Below, one piece after another: positions 43,491 to 53,597 of a stretch of 64,000 nucleotides of DNA. The stretch comes from Hyphomicrobiales bacterium (GTDB lineage Bacteria; Pseudomonadota; Alphaproteobacteria; Rhizobiales; Rhizobiaceae). The stretch lies in the NCBI GenBank assembly GCA_900473045.1, contig UCKS01000017.1:188069-252068 (forward strand). Reading direction: 5' to 3'. How positions within the stretch are numbered: the first letter of the stretch is position 1; each line of letters starts with the position of its first letter. The position numbers and the translations under genes are program-made. The notes under the pieces are model-generated. The model was not told the DNA's origin. It made no database searches and saw only the letters and a program-made list of their open reading frames with translations.

Positions 43491-43805
43491 ATGGTCATGA
43501 GAGTCGACAAGCTGCAGGCGTCCCTGCCAGCTCCTAATCGTGCAGACCCCAAACCCGCCGCCCTGCTGGAACTGCTCGGCGGAAAATACGGCGAAATGTC
43601 CACACTCGGGAACTACGCGCCGGAAGAGATGTTCGAAATCGCCGAGAAACTTTACAAGGCGTCCCGAAATCGACATCGGTGGCCCGCAACGGCCCCCGAT
43701 GTTTTCCGATTTGCCTCCGCCGTCAAAACCGATCGTCCTACTTTCGTTATCTACGCCTCACAGGGTCAGACCTGTTCGGTGACGAGAAGGGTCGACAGCG
43801 CGTGA
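43491..43805 (+). pseudogene. Truncated manganese-catalase N-terminus
   Basis: MVMRVDKLQASLPAPNRADP followed by ALLELLGGKYGEMSTLGNY is the characteristic opening of a dimanganese catalase, including the Glu of GEMST that binds manganese in the family. After about residue 45 the sequence (APEEMFEIAEKLYKASRN...) no longer matches, and the frame stops at 104 residues instead of about 280. The remaining metal ligands are absent, so it cannot be active. It overlaps the end of the phytochrome relic on the other strand. Confidence 0.65.
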
Positions 43806-46257
43806 GAAAGCGAGTCTTTCGACATGGACTTCTTTGCTACGGGTACTTTCGAAAACCTCTCTGGTATCCCGGTGCCATCGCTATAGCCGGTCGCGAACAT
43901 AAAGGGGATCAGTCTACGCGTGAGCTCGTCAGCCACGCCCTCAGACGTTTCTCCACTGAGGTTGAGGTCGAGGATTGCAAGGTCCGAGATGGTCTTCCCG
44001 ATCATCTCGATTGCCTGGGATGCCCGCGACGCCGTCATGACTTCTGCGCAGGAAAGTTCTTTGAGCATCTCTTCAACATCCATGGCTATCAACGACTGGT
44101 CTTCGACAAGCAAGACTTTCAGACCGGTTAGGAGAGTTGGCGCCAACCCAGTGCTCAGCTGAAGCGGAGGTGCCGATAACACCAGGCGAAGATAAGCGTC
44201 CGGGACGGAGAACAGCGCCTGCAAACCGGACGGCGGGCAATCGATGTGAACACTGCCTCCAAGATCGCCCGATACCGTTCTTTCGATGAGGCTGGATCCG
44301 AACCCTTTGCGTGTCGGCCTGCCAACGATGGGTCCGCCGCTCTCCTTCCAATCGATGAGGCAATCGCCACTCCCTTTGAGCGACCATCGGACGTCGAGGG
44401 TTTCCTCCCGGCTGTGACAAGCAACCGTACTTGGCGGCGTTGGTCATCATTTCGTGCAGCACGAGGGCAACGCACTGAACGCCCGCTTGAAAAAGCCGAC
44501 CGGCGGTCCGTCGATCTTGAAACGCTCCGGCAATTGCTGGAACCGATGCATGCTCGCTTCAGCATCGATCAGCCCGCGAAGTTCTCCGCCGTCGCGTCCC
44601 CGATAGGATTGGTCATGCGCGAAAGACAGTGCGCGCAGCCTGCCTTCAAACGACGTCGCGAACTCCTCGATGCTGGTGGAATGAATGCCGGTCTGTGAGG
44701 CGAGGGATTTCACAAGGCCATGAACGTTCTTGACCCGATGAGTGAGCTCCGCATGCAGCAGCTCGCGCTGTGCCTCGGTTCTCGCTTTTTGTTCGTCGCT
44801 GGCATCGCGGTGAAAGAGGATCAAATCTCGGAAATAACTGCGCACACCCTGCGCGACCGTCAGATTGTCGTCTGTCAAGGGCAGCGAGCGGCCACGAACG
44901 TTTTCCTTCCACGTCTGGAAACTCGCGCGCGGGTTAAGATCCGCAGGTTTAGTCCCATTTGCCTTCTGCTTTGCCGGATTGCCGGCCATTCGACCTCATG
45001 AGCATGTTCGCTGCGAAAGTAGATGAGGTAGGTCGCGGGCCTGATAGTAATCGGTATCAGCAAGGCACCTGCGACCGTGCGACCGATGATTTCGGTTTCG
45101 TTGAGATGCAAACCAAGACGGTGGGTTTCCCAGATATCGTACGAATTGCCCGAGCGTTGGGCTGCGACCAGGAGGGCAGGGATTTCCTCAGCGCCGAGGA
45201 CCGACCCCAGATAGGTCCATGCCCCCCAAACGCCGACGCCATCGCTCGGAATGAGTGAGGCGAACTCCTTGATCTTCTGCTGCATCAGAATTTCGACGGC
45301 GTCGTTCGCATCGATGCCATTGACAATGGCCATCATTCGCCTGCGTGAATACTCCGCGGCGCGCTTGACCGTTCGCGCCTCGGAAGCGGCAATCTGGGCG
45401 AGAAGTATTGAGCGAAGAGTTCGGTCGCGACACGTAAGGGGACGTACAAAACTTTCGGTGTGTCGTGATGGCTGGCAATCATTCCCCAGAGCTCACCGTT
45501 GACCACGACCGATACCGACATGGATGAAGCAACGCCCATGTTTCTGAGGTACTGGCAATGGATCGGGGAGGCGCTGCGAAGATGCGCGAACGACATATCG
45601 ACGGGAGGCCGCCCCTCGGCGAGCGGTGGTGTCAGCTAAACGGGCGTATAGTCCGGGGATATCGGAAAACGGAAAGTGGTGCCCGAGCAGGCTATGCAGC
45701 CTTGATGATTTGGTTTCAGCAACCACCTTGCCGTCGCCGTCTGCGAGAAACTCGTAGACCATGACGCGGTCGTAACCGACCGTTGCTCGCAGCAGTTTTG
45801 CGACGGAAGACACGAGATCACCGACCTCGCTCTCCTGGTCGAGCCTTCTAACGAGCGTCTGGGTAAGGCTTAGCGCCACTTCCGTATCGGCTCCGGATGC
45901 CGCAGTCTCGAATTCGAGTATCAGGCGCCCGGCGAACCGGTGGATCGTAATATCCACCATGATGGCCGCGATACCCACCGGGATGTTGACCATAACGCCT
46001 TCCGCCTGCGTGCTTCCGGACCGCGCAGCAACATTGCCGATATCATGTGCCAAATCGTGCCCAAGCACTGACAGGTGTACGCCTACTGCCTTTTCAGGCG
46101 GTACACTGATAAACTCGAAACAATTTGCCGAGCCATAGGCGACCAGATGCGCTGCTGGATCGATGACGAGCATCGCCCCATGCGGCTGCACGGAGCCCGG
46201 AATATGAATTGGTTCTCGGTCGCAATTCGTCAAACTCACGGATCGGCTATCGGTCAT
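43766..46257 (-). pseudogene. Bacteriophytochrome-HWE kinase-receiver (Agp2-like), multiply frameshifted
   Basis: Reading the minus strand in successive frames gives a whole phytochrome kinase in order. From 46257: LTNCDREPIHIPGSVQPHG, including the N-terminal chromophore Cys, and GAF up to LLGHHFPFSDIP. From about 45610, in a new frame: DMSFAHLRSASPIHCQYLRN. From 45336: PHY domain AGALLIPITIRPATYLIYFR. From 44989: HWE kinase ELTHRVKNVHGLVKSLA. From about 44462: LHEMMTNAAKYG. From 44224: a receiver VLLVEDQSLIAMDVEEML with Asp in LAILDLNLS. At least five frame changes and a deletion in GAF rule out a full-length product. The receiver part remains an open 152-residue frame. Confidence 0.88.
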
Positions 46258-46570
46258 GATACGCGCTCACTGGTCAACCAAATGACAGCGGATTGTCCTG
46301 CGCGGTTTCTGTCCAAACCTTTATAAGCCGCAGCTTCTCATTTCCATGACTGCCGCAGGCAACATGAGTAGCGGAAATGTTGCTCCGCGCATAGGCCGAT
46401 ACTTCCACGGCGAGCATCAGGTCCGATTGGACAAGGTGCGGGACCGTCTGATTTGAAGACGCGGCATCACAGGATGCCCATACGGTCTGCCCGCAAAAGA
46501 ACTCATAATGGGGTAACGGCCGCGACAGCAAACTGAATAGCCAGAACAGCAATTCTGGGCTAATGCTCTG
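46258..46570. other. Intergenic between phytochrome relic and HWE kinase
   Basis: About 310 bp of divergent upstream DNA. A minus-strand frame crosses it (to 46274) but has no recognisable domain. It should contain the former phytochrome promoter and the promoter of the PAS-HWE kinase. Confidence 0.45.
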
Positions 46571-47599
46571 ATGAATCCATCCAAAGCAGAGTTGTTCATG
46601 CCCTTTAGCGACCCTCAACATCCACTGTGGCAAGCAGAAAACCTGCGTCGCGCCATTCATGCGGCCGGCGTTGCGCTCTGGTCATGGAACGTCAGCGACG
46701 ATCGTTTTGCGATGGATGAGCAGGCCTTCAGACTCTGGGGGCTGGTCAAAACAGATCAGGTCAAATTCGAAGACCTCTCGGCCCACATCCATCCGGCCGA
46801 CCGGGACCGGGTGCGCGCCGCATTTACCGCAACCCGCGGGATCGTCGGAGCCTACGAAATCGATTTCCGCATCATGGTAGGCGAGGAAATCCGATGGATA
46901 TCGGCGCGTGGCCTCGGCGACGACACCGCTCTCCACGATGGCCAGATGTTCGGAATTTTCCTTGATGTCACCGGGCGCAAACAGGCCGAGGAAGGCCACG
47001 AACTGCTGGCTGGCGAGATGAGCCATCGGGTGAAAAACCTTCTTGCGATCGCCATGGGGCTAACCCAGATCACATCGCAATCGACGACAACTGCCAAGGA
47101 AATGGCAACCGAACTGACAGGGCGGCTGGCCGCACTCGGTCGAGCGCATGATCTTGTCCGTCCCCTTCCGGGAAATCAGGGACACGCGGCATTGCTGGGC
47201 GATCTACTGACTGTTCTTCTTTCTCCCTATGACGACCTCGGTGCTTTCAAGGGCCGCATTCGGGTGGCCGTCCCCCGTATGGGAGTGGGAGAGGCCGCAG
47301 CGACGGCTTTGTCATTGATCATTCACGAGTTGGCGACGAACTCCCTGAAGTACGGCGCGCTGTCTGTGGACACAGGAATTCTCGACCTTTCAGGCGTCTC
47401 GGACGATTATGGGGTCACGCTCTCCTGGACGGAGCGCGGCGGACCAGCGATCACGCCCCCAATTGACACTCAGGGTTATGGCAGTAAGCTCATCAATCGA
47501 AGTGTGTCCGGCCAGCTTGGGGGGACGATCACCTACGACTGGTCGGCCGACGGCCTCGTCATCGTTCTTCGACTGAAGGCTGACAAACTGGCGCAGTAG
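46571..47599 (+). CDS. PAS-HWE histidine kinase
   Basis: 342-residue soluble kinase. The PAS domain spans about residues 25-140 (GVALWSWNVSDDRFAMDEQA...GIFLDVTGRKQAEEG). The HWE phosphoacceptor region is EMSHRVKNLLAIAMGL with His near residue 152. The N-box is IHELATNSLKYGALS, with Trp-x-Glu in SWTERGGPAI, the HWE hallmark, and a final glycine segment GYGSKLINRSVSGQLGG. An alternative start at 46598 (MPFSDPQH) is possible. A decayed near-copy of its kinase core lies at 22231-22816. No receiver is fused; the receiver at 47930 could be a partner. Confidence 0.88.
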   Translation: MNPSKAELFMPFSDPQHPLWQAENLRRAIHAAGVALWSWNVSDDRFAMDEQAFRLWGLVKTDQVKFEDLSAHIHPADRDRVRAAFTATRGIVGAYEIDFRIMVGEEIRWISARGLGDDTALHDGQMFGIFLDVTGRKQAEEGHELLAGEMSHRVKNLLAIAMGLTQITSQSTTTAKEMATELTGRLAALGRAHDLVRPLPGNQGHAALLGDLLTVLLSPYDDLGAFKGRIRVAVPRMGVGEAAATALSLIIHELATNSLKYGALSVDTGILDLSGVSDDYGVTLSWTERGGPAITPPIDTQGYGSKLINRSVSGQLGGTITYDWSADGLVIVLRLKADKLAQ

Positions 47600-47645
47600 A
47601 GGTCAGATGTACGGGGACCAAAGGGCTAACACTCTGGGTCACGGC

Positions 47646-47816
47646 CTATGTGCGAGGGAGTGGTCTCGCTGGTTGGCTCTTTGACCGACGGCAGCGTTCC
47701 GAACAGAATGCAACATCATCCCAGCTCTTCGCCCACTTGCGCCGCCATGCAAACGGCAAGCCGCATTGCGTGCAGGTCTTTACGGGAAGATCCGCCTTCT
47801 TGAGCATTTTTGGCAA
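47646..47816 (-). CDS. DUF2256 zinc-ribbon-like protein
   Basis: 56-residue protein matching DUF2256: LKKADLPVKTCTQCGLPFAW, then RRKWAKSWDDVAFCSERCRR, with two CxxC-like pairs likely to bind zinc. I place the start at a TTG (47816) because GGAGGACAGCCA lies directly before it at ideal spacing. An ATG three codons later (47807) is the alternative, and the frame is open to 47852. Function unknown; in other bacteria it is often near photolyase or cryptochrome-type genes. Confidence 0.75.
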   Translation of the reverse strand: MPKMLKKADLPVKTCTQCGLPFAWRRKWAKSWDDVAFCSERCRRSKSQPARPLPRT

Positions 47817-47929
47817 TGGCTGTCCTCCTTCCCATTTAGTGCTTTCAGCCACGTCGCTAGCCGAGCTTGAACCGTCCGGCTTGCGCAGATCGAATGGCAG
47901 AGATTACTCTCGGGCAGGCGCCTAGTCGT

Positions 47930-48370
47930 TCAAACTACAGCTATTGCCCTGGAAATAATTGCGGCGACGTCTTCGGCACTGAAGGGCTTGGACAATTGCA
48001 GCGCGTCAGCGACCCCGGACCCGGTGCGGCCGGTATCCCCGCCACTGGCAAAGACAATACGAACGGCCGGCCATCGCTCTCTGACCTGCCGTGCGAGATC
48101 AGATCCCGACATGCCGGGCAGGCCAACGTCCGTGAGCAACACGTCTACGGTTTCCTTTTCGAGGATGCCGAGTGCGTCCTCGGCCGACCCGGCCTCCTGT
48201 ACAGAATGGCCAAGCTCCTCGAGCATATCGACCGTTGACATGAGGATGAGCGGTTCGTCTTCGACCACGAGTATCCGCACCGGTAACGACGCTTGCGATG
48301 GCTGGGCCTGCGCAGTTTCCTGCGATCTAAGCCGGCGCGATTCGGTGCTGTGCGGCGTTCCCGAGCACAT
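47930..48370 (-). CDS. Single-domain response regulator
   Basis: About 146 residues: a short Ser/Gln-rich lead, then a receiver beginning RILVVEDEPLILMSTVDML, with the Asp in VLLTDVGLPGMSG, the switch region IVFASGGD and the Lys in LSKPFS. The ATG at 48370 follows GGAAGGTTCGGC and overlaps the 3' end of the hybrid kinase by 44 bases, implying coupled translation. The frame is open further upstream to 48448. It probably accepts phosphate from the hybrid kinase in front of it or from the HWE kinase nearby. Confidence 0.83.
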   Translation of the reverse strand: MCSGTPHSTESRRLRSQETAQAQPSQASLPVRILVVEDEPLILMSTVDMLEELGHSVQEAGSAEDALGILEKETVDVLLTDVGLPGMSGSDLARQVRERWPAVRIVFASGGDTGRTGSGVADALQLSKPFSAEDVAAIISRAIAVV

Positions 48371-49082
48371 GCCGAACCTTCCGGGCGAGTGCTTCACGCG
48401 TATAGGGCTTGGACAGCAATTCGACGCCAGCGTCGAGCCGGCCGCCATGAACTATTGAATTTTCCGTGTAGCCTGACGTGAACAAGATGGCCATACCGGG
48501 AAACAGGGCTTTGGCCTTTCGGGCGAGTTCCGTGCTGCGCATTGGGCCAGGCATAACGACGTCGGTGAAGAGCAGATCGACATGCACGCCGCTGTCGATG
48601 ATCGTGAATGCGGATTGAGCATCCCGCGCCTTCAGCACGCGATATCCAAGATCACCGAGCAGCGCCACCGATGTCTCGCGCACAGCGTCATCGTCCTCGA
48701 CGACAAGAACTGTTTCCGTACCACCCTTCGTGGGAACAATGGTCATATCGACCAGACTGTCCTCGACCTGCATTGTCCGGGGCATGTAAATCTTCATCGT
48801 CGTGCCGTGACCAACCTCGCTGTAAATCTTGAGATGGCCGCCGGACTGTTTGAGGAAGCCATAGACCATCGAAAGCCCGAGACCGCTTCCCTTGCCCTCC
48901 CGCTTGGTGCTGAAAAATGGTTCAAGCACGTGTTCGAGGACCTCTGGCGCAATGCCGGAGCCCGTGTCCGTCACCGCCACCAGCACATACTGTCCAGGTC
49001 GAACATCATCGTGAGAGCGGGCATACTCGTCATCGAGCACGGCGTTTGCCGTTTCGATCGTCATCCGCCCGTAGCCGTCCAT
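48327..49082 (-). CDS. Hybrid kinase, 3' part: ATPase domain plus receiver (separated by frameshift)
   Basis: Continuing the kinase from 51106 in a different frame, this piece reads AMDGYGRMTIETANAVLDDE, G boxes DTGSGIAPEV and GKGSGLGLSMVYGF, then a receiver VLVVEDDDAVRETSVALL with Asp in [10 protein letters not shown] and Lys in LLSKPYT. From the ATG at 49082 it is 251 residues. That ATG has GGGAGGGTGCG in front of it, so re-initiation after the upstream stop is physically possible. The frame is open to 49154. It lacks the His-box, which is in the other part. Confidence 0.75.
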   Translation of the reverse strand: MDGYGRMTIETANAVLDDEYARSHDDVRPGQYVLVAVTDTGSGIAPEVLEHVLEPFFSTKREGKGSGLGLSMVYGFLKQSGGHLKIYSEVGHGTTMKIYMPRTMQVEDSLVDMTIVPTKGGTETVLVVEDDDAVRETSVALLGDLGYRVLKARDAQSAFTIIDSGVHVDLLFTDVVMPGPMRSTELARKAKALFPGMAILFTSGYTENSIVHGGRLDAGVELLSKPYTREALARKVRHVLGNAAQHRIAPA

Positions 49083-51106
49083 CGCACCCTCCCGTTGATC
49101 GCAAGGTTGAGGATCGCATTCTCCAACTGGCTCGGGTCGATCAAAGTGTTCCACAGTCCACCGGAGATGACGGTCTCGAGTTCGATCTCTTCGCCGAGAG
49201 CCCGCCGCAGCATATCGTCCATGTTCTGGATCAGCTTGCGGACATTGACGACTTTCGGTTCGAGCGGCTGTCGGCGGCCGAATGCCAACAGTTGCGAGGC
49301 AAGCTTGGAGCCGCGCGAGACGCCGGCGAGCGCATTTTGAACCTTGAGCTCCGCGCGCGTGTTTCCGGCGACATCCTTGGACAGGAGCTGGAGATTGCCG
49401 CTGACCACCTGAAGGAGGTTGTTAAAATCATGCGCGACGCCGCCCGTCAGATTGCCCAGCGCTTCCATTTTTTGAGCCTGACGCAGCGCGACTTGCGCAG
49501 CCTCGCGCTCCGCAGATTCACGCTCCAGCTGGAGCAGCGTGGCACGCAGCTCCTCCGTCCTTTGATCAACCCGCTGCTCGAGCGTGTGGTTAAGAGTTTG
49601 CAGCTGATCTTCGGCACGTTTTTGATCGGTGACATCGAAGCCATCAACGAAGATGCCAGCGACGTCGTCAGCCTCATCGAAAATCGGTTGGTAGATCAGA
49701 TTGATGAACCGCTCGTCCGGGTCATCGTCGCCCGTTCGATGGAGCAAGACGGGCATGTTACGGCCTACATAGGCCTGACCTGATTCAAACACACCATCCA
49801 GCAACTCGAAAAAGCCCTGGCCGGCGACTTCCGGAAGCGCGTCCCGCACGCTCAAACCTACAAGCTCGCGATGCCCGACCAGTTGCAGATAGGCGTCGTT
49901 CACAAGCTCAAATACGTGATCCGGCCCGCGCAGGATGCACATGAAGCTTGGCGCCTGCTGGAACAGCCCGTGAAGGCGATCGCGCTCGGCCGTCCGCAAT
50001 TCGATCTCGGAAACCAGCTGGCGGTTCAGCTGTCCGAGTGCCACGGCTGCCTCATCGCGCATTTGGGCGGCTTCTGCCAAGGCGCCGGCACGCCGCCGCT
50101 CGGTAGCGAAGGCTTCGGCACTTGCAAGGCGCGACGCGATCTGGCCGACAACCAGTTTAAAGAAATCCAGATAGTCGTCATTAATGCGGCGGTGAGGGTT
50201 GATGCCGCTGACGAGCACGCCTTTTGGTCTGTCTGCCCCTTGTCCGACAAGTGGTACGATCGCAGCCTGAATTGCTGGCTTTTGCCATGCACCGGTTGGC
50301 ACGTCGGCAAAGCCACTGATATCCACCAGCTCTGGAACCTGACGTTTCCAAGGGCCTTGCAGATCCCAGACACCACCGTTGCTGGCCAATTCGGCTGGAG
50401 CCAGAGGATGATCTTCCACTATGCCGTTGGCCCAGACGCGTTTTGCGCTGCCATCGTCGTTGAAGAGGTAGAGGATGCTGAAGGGGAGGTCCAAACAGTT
50501 CTCTGCCAACATCTTAGATGATGCGGTGCAGACATCGTCAGTGCTGTCAGCAATCGCCAGCGCCGATGCCAGCTGTCGCATAGTGCCCATGCGTCGCTCG
50601 CTGATGACCCGTTCTGTTTCTTCTGTCACCGCACAAAACACGCCCTCAACCACACCACTGTCGCCGATCAGCGGACTGTAAGAAAACGTGTGATAGGTTT
50701 CTTCGGGAAAGCCGTCGCGTTCTAGCAGGAGGAGAAGGGCACGATCCCATGTCGCCTGACCTGTTTCGTAGACAGTCGCAAGACGGCCTTTTACATCGTC
50801 CCAAATCTCGGCCCAAAGGACCTTGGTCGGGACGGCAAGCGCGTTCGGGTGCTTTTTGCCCAATGTCGGTCGGTATGCATCATTGTAGAAAAAGTTGATA
50901 TCCGAACCCCATCCGAGCCACATCTCGAAACGGGATGTCAGCAGCAGTCGAAGCGCCACCTTCAAGGCATCGGGCCAAGCTTCAGGAGGGCCAAGGTTGG
51001 TTTTCGACCAGTCGTGCTGGCGCATCATCTGCGCCATTTCGCTGTCCCCGACAAAGATCTCTCGATAACGCTCAAACGGTTCTGCGGCCATGAGTTCCCA
51101 TCGCAT
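49061..51106 (-). CDS. Hybrid kinase, 5' part: PAS-GAF-PAS-HisKA (separated by frameshift)
   Basis: 681 residues with a PAS-like N-terminus (WSKTNLGPPEAWPDALKVAL...FFYNDAYRPTLGKKHP), a GAF domain (about 185-335: LASALAIADSTDDVCTASS...GVLVSGINPHR), a second PAS (QQAPSFMCILRGPDHVFELV), a coiled coil and the phosphoacceptor His in [14 protein letters not shown]. The family N-box LNLAINARDAM is broken: LNLAING runs into RVRWTATGG and a stop, while a one-base shift continues AMDGYGRMTIETAN. So the kinase is cut exactly at the ATP-binding N-box. An ATG at 51091 is an alternative start. Confidence 0.78.
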   Translation of the reverse strand: MRWELMAAEPFERYREIFVGDSEMAQMMRQHDWSKTNLGPPEAWPDALKVALRLLLTSRFEMWLGWGSDINFFYNDAYRPTLGKKHPNALAVPTKVLWAEIWDDVKGRLATVYETGQATWDRALLLLLERDGFPEETYHTFSYSPLIGDSGVVEGVFCAVTEETERVISERRMGTMRQLASALAIADSTDDVCTASSKMLAENCLDLPFSILYLFNDDGSAKRVWANGIVEDHPLAPAELASNGGVWDLQGPWKRQVPELVDISGFADVPTGAWQKPAIQAAIVPLVGQGADRPKGVLVSGINPHRRINDDYLDFFKLVVGQIASRLASAEAFATERRRAGALAEAAQMRDEAAVALGQLNRQLVSEIELRTAERDRLHGLFQQAPSFMCILRGPDHVFELVNDAYLQLVGHRELVGLSVRDALPEVAGQGFFELLDGVFESGQAYVGRNMPVLLHRTGDDDPDERFINLIYQPIFDEADDVAGIFVDGFDVTDQKRAEDQLQTLNHTLEQRVDQRTEELRATLLQLERESAEREAAQVALRQAQKMEALGNLTGGVAHDFNNLLQVVSGNLQLLSKDVAGNTRAELKVQNALAGVSRGSKLASQLLAFGRRQPLEPKVVNVRKLIQNMDDMLRRALGEEIELETVISGGLWNTLIDPSQLENAILNLAINGRVRWTATGG

Positions 51107-51383
51107 TCCAAAAAGACCACACTTAGGCGGTCAATTACGCTTTTCCAGCCCTAGGAAGCATGACATTGCGTGCGATTGTAATCTAGAATCGATTGCGCCT
51201 CTTGATTTAGCCATTTGAGTCCGAGCACGTTTTCCGAATATCCAAACTATCAGCGAGCGGCCACGTACACAGGATGAAGGTTCATGTCTGGAAAACCGTC
51301 GTTTTCCGGGCTGTTCTTCACAGCAAGACGGACGGCGTCAAAGTAAGTTGGTTGCGTATCTTTAATGTCGAGGAGACGTTGAT

Positions 51384-52295
51384 TTATGCACCGGGCGAAT
51401 ACCCATTCGCAAATTCGCGTGCAGCTTGAATGAATGCGCTAAAGGCGGCGGGTGGGTTCTTTCTGCCAGGGTAATACAGCGCAAGCGGTGCCAGGGAAGG
51501 TGTCCAATCCTCGAGAACGCGCACTAGCCGACCTGCCGCAATGTCATCGCGCACATCCGCCTCCATAACGTATCCGAGCCCAACTCCATTTTGAGCCGCT
51601 ATCCTGACTAGGCTTGGCTCGTCCAGCGTGATCGAGCCTTTCACATCAATCTGAAGAGCGTTCCCGTCCTTTTCAAATTTCCAACGCAACAAGGCGTTGT
51701 TGGGAAGACGGGCGCGGATGCACCGAAACCGATATAGGTCGGCCGGAACGGCTGGCGTGCCATGAGTGCGCAGGAAATCCGGCGATGCGACGACTGCATT
51801 GCTGCGATCGAGACCGAGTGGCAGAGCGATCATGTCGTTTGGAACCAGATCAACCGTCCTTAGGCCCAGGTCGAAGCCGGCCGCGACGATGTCGACGAGT
51901 TTACCCTCCGTGACCAGATCAACATGCACGCGTGGGTAACGCCGCATGAACGACAAGATGAGCGGTTCCATTACCTCCCGAGCCGCCGACGCAAATGCGT
52001 TGATGCGCAATGTTCCTGTCGGAGTATCCTGAAGCGACTGAGCCGCGAGCATGGCATCGTGAATGTCGGTCATTGCCGGTCCAATTCGCTCGACAAAGGT
52101 CGTTCCCCCGTCGGTGAGCGAAACGCTGCGCGTCGTCCGGTTGAACAGGCGAACGCCTAGGCGCTGCTCGAGCTTTGCGATGGCGCTGCTCAATGCGGTC
52201 GTGGACATGCCGAGCTCGAGTGCCGCTGCCCGAAACGAGCTCAGGCGGGCAATGCTGAGAACGGCGTCCAGATCGACAAGTAAAGATCGCGTCAT
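51384..52295 (-). CDS. LysR-family transcriptional regulator
   Basis: 303-residue LysR regulator. The N-terminal winged helix is [49 protein letters not shown] (residues 13-61), followed by a periplasmic-binding-like effector domain ([20 protein letters not shown]...). It is divergent from the NTF2-like/SDR pair about 140 bp away, which it probably controls. The effector is unknown. Confidence 0.9.
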   Translation of the reverse strand: MTRSLLVDLDAVLSIARLSSFRAAALELGMSTTALSSAIAKLEQRLGVRLFNRTTRSVSLTDGGTTFVERIGPAMTDIHDAMLAAQSLQDTPTGTLRINAFASAAREVMEPLILSFMRRYPRVHVDLVTEGKLVDIVAAGFDLGLRTVDLVPNDMIALPLGLDRSNAVVASPDFLRTHGTPAVPADLYRFRCIRARLPNNALLRWKFEKDGNALQIDVKGSITLDEPSLVRIAAQNGVGLGYVMEADVRDDIAAGRLVRVLEDWTPSLAPLALYYPGRKNPPAAFSAFIQAAREFANGYSPGA

Positions 52296-52433
52296 TATCC
52301 CTCTTTTCGAAATTCCTCATCCTGCTTTGTCCTAGTTATCATGTCAATCATTCGGCCTTAGATTGACCTCGTCGGTCCCAAGAGGGTCGAGCCCGCTGGC
52401 GGCAAAGGCTGGAAACATGATTGGAGGACCAAA

Positions 52434-52763
52434 ATGACGATCAAGCTACCCAAGGCCATCGAAGCCTATTTCGAAGCCGACCGGATACGCAGCCCGGATG
52501 CGATCGCTGCCACATTCACAGAAAACGGCATCGCGAAAGACAAAGGCCTTACGCACCGAGGCCATGATGCCATCCGCGCATGGATGGCTGATGAAGCTCA
52601 GCAATACAGCTACACGGTCGAGCCGTTCCTGATCACTAGTGAAAACGACAAAACCCTGGTGACGGCCCACGCCCTCGGTAACTTCCCAGGAAGCCCCATC
52701 GACCTGCGCTTCTTCTTCGTCCTCGTGAACGACAAGGTCGCCGAACTGGAGATCACCGTATGA
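52434..52763 (+). CDS. NTF2-like (SnoaL-type) protein
   Basis: 109-residue protein of the NTF2-like cone fold: [20 protein letters not shown], then [22 protein letters not shown], ending [17 protein letters not shown]. Members act as small isomerases, cyclases or stress proteins. Its stop overlaps the start of the SDR gene (ATGA), so the two work as a pair. The ATG follows GGAGGACCAAA. Substrate unknown. Confidence 0.8.
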   Translation: MTIKLPKAIEAYFEADRIRSPDAIAATFTENGIAKDKGLTHRGHDAIRAWMADEAQQYSYTVEPFLITSENDKTLVTAHALGNFPGSPIDLRFFFVLVNDKVAELEITV

Positions 52764-53539
52764 CACAGTTTCTCACCTTGCAGGGTCGTCGCGCCCTGAT
52801 CACCGGCGGCACATCGGGCGCCGGCGCTGCAACCGTGACGCTATTCAGGGAGCTTGGCGCCCGTGTGCTGACCAGCGCTCGCACTAAGCCGGCAGATTTC
52901 TCCGGTGCGGCATTCGTTGAAGCTGATCTGACCACATCGACGGGGGTTCAAACCGTCGTTGACGCGGTGGACCGGCAGCTGGGCGGCCTCGATATTCTTG
53001 TGAACATGCTGGGCGGTTCTTCGGCACCTTCTGGCGGCTTTGCTGCGCTCACAGACGAGGAGTGGGACAAGGAATTCGACCTCAACTTCTTTCCGGCAGT
53101 CAGGCTCGATCGTGCCCTTATCCCCGGCATGCTCGCTCAGGGAAGCGGCGTCGTCATCCACGTCACTTCAATCCAAAGAAAACTTCCGCTGCCGGAGGCG
53201 ACGACCGGTTACGCTTCGGCCAAGGGAGCCCTCAACACCTACAGCAAGAGTATCTCCAAAGAGGTGTCTCCAAAGGGGGTGCGGGTGGTACGGGTTTCTC
53301 CCGGCTGGATCGCTGATCCAGGGGCCAACGGTCTAGCCTTACGCATCGCCGAGGAAGCGGGCATCGAGTACGACGCCGCAGTGCAGGTGATCATGAACTC
53401 ACTGGGCGGCATACCGCTCGGACGACCGGCCGCGCCGGAAGAGGTCGCAGACCTGATCGCGTTCCTTGCCTCGGATCGAGCAGCGTCTATTACCGGCACC
53501 GAGCATGTGATCGACGGCGGGACTGTTCCGACCGCTTGA
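52760..53539 (+). CDS. SDR-family oxidoreductase
   Basis: 259-residue short-chain dehydrogenase. The nucleotide motif [12 protein letters not shown] is near residue 15, NMLGGSS replaces the usual NNAG near residue 82, a serine lies in VTSIQRK near residue 135, and Tyr and Lys in [16 protein letters not shown] are near residues 152-156. The C-terminus [14 protein letters not shown] is typical. It is co-translated with the NTF2-like gene and divergent from the LysR gene. Likely reduces a carbonyl group, identity unknown. Confidence 0.9.
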   Translation: MTQFLTLQGRRALITGGTSGAGAATVTLFRELGARVLTSARTKPADFSGAAFVEADLTTSTGVQTVVDAVDRQLGGLDILVNMLGGSSAPSGGFAALTDEEWDKEFDLNFFPAVRLDRALIPGMLAQGSGVVIHVTSIQRKLPLPEATTGYASAKGALNTYSKSISKEVSPKGVRVVRVSPGWIADPGANGLALRIAEEAGIEYDAAVQVIMNSLGGIPLGRPAAPEEVADLIAFLASDRAASITGTEHVIDGGTVPTA

Positions 53540-53565
53540 GCATTTAGGCTATCTAATCCCATCGC

Positions 53566-53597
53566 AGATCAGGCGGGTGCATCCCACCCGCCGATCT
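53566..53597. terminator. Long hairpin at convergent gene ends
   Basis: AGATC plus GGCGGGTG (53566-53579) pair with CACCCGCC plus GATCT (53585-53597), with one bulged A. It lies between the SDR stop and the MarR-type gene end, overlapping the last codons of the latter. There is no strong T-run, so termination strength is uncertain. Confidence 0.4.

Noticed and set aside
46274-46660. 128-residue minus-strand open frame
   Set aside because: No domain, no ribosome-binding site, and it overlaps the start of the intact HWE kinase on the other strand.
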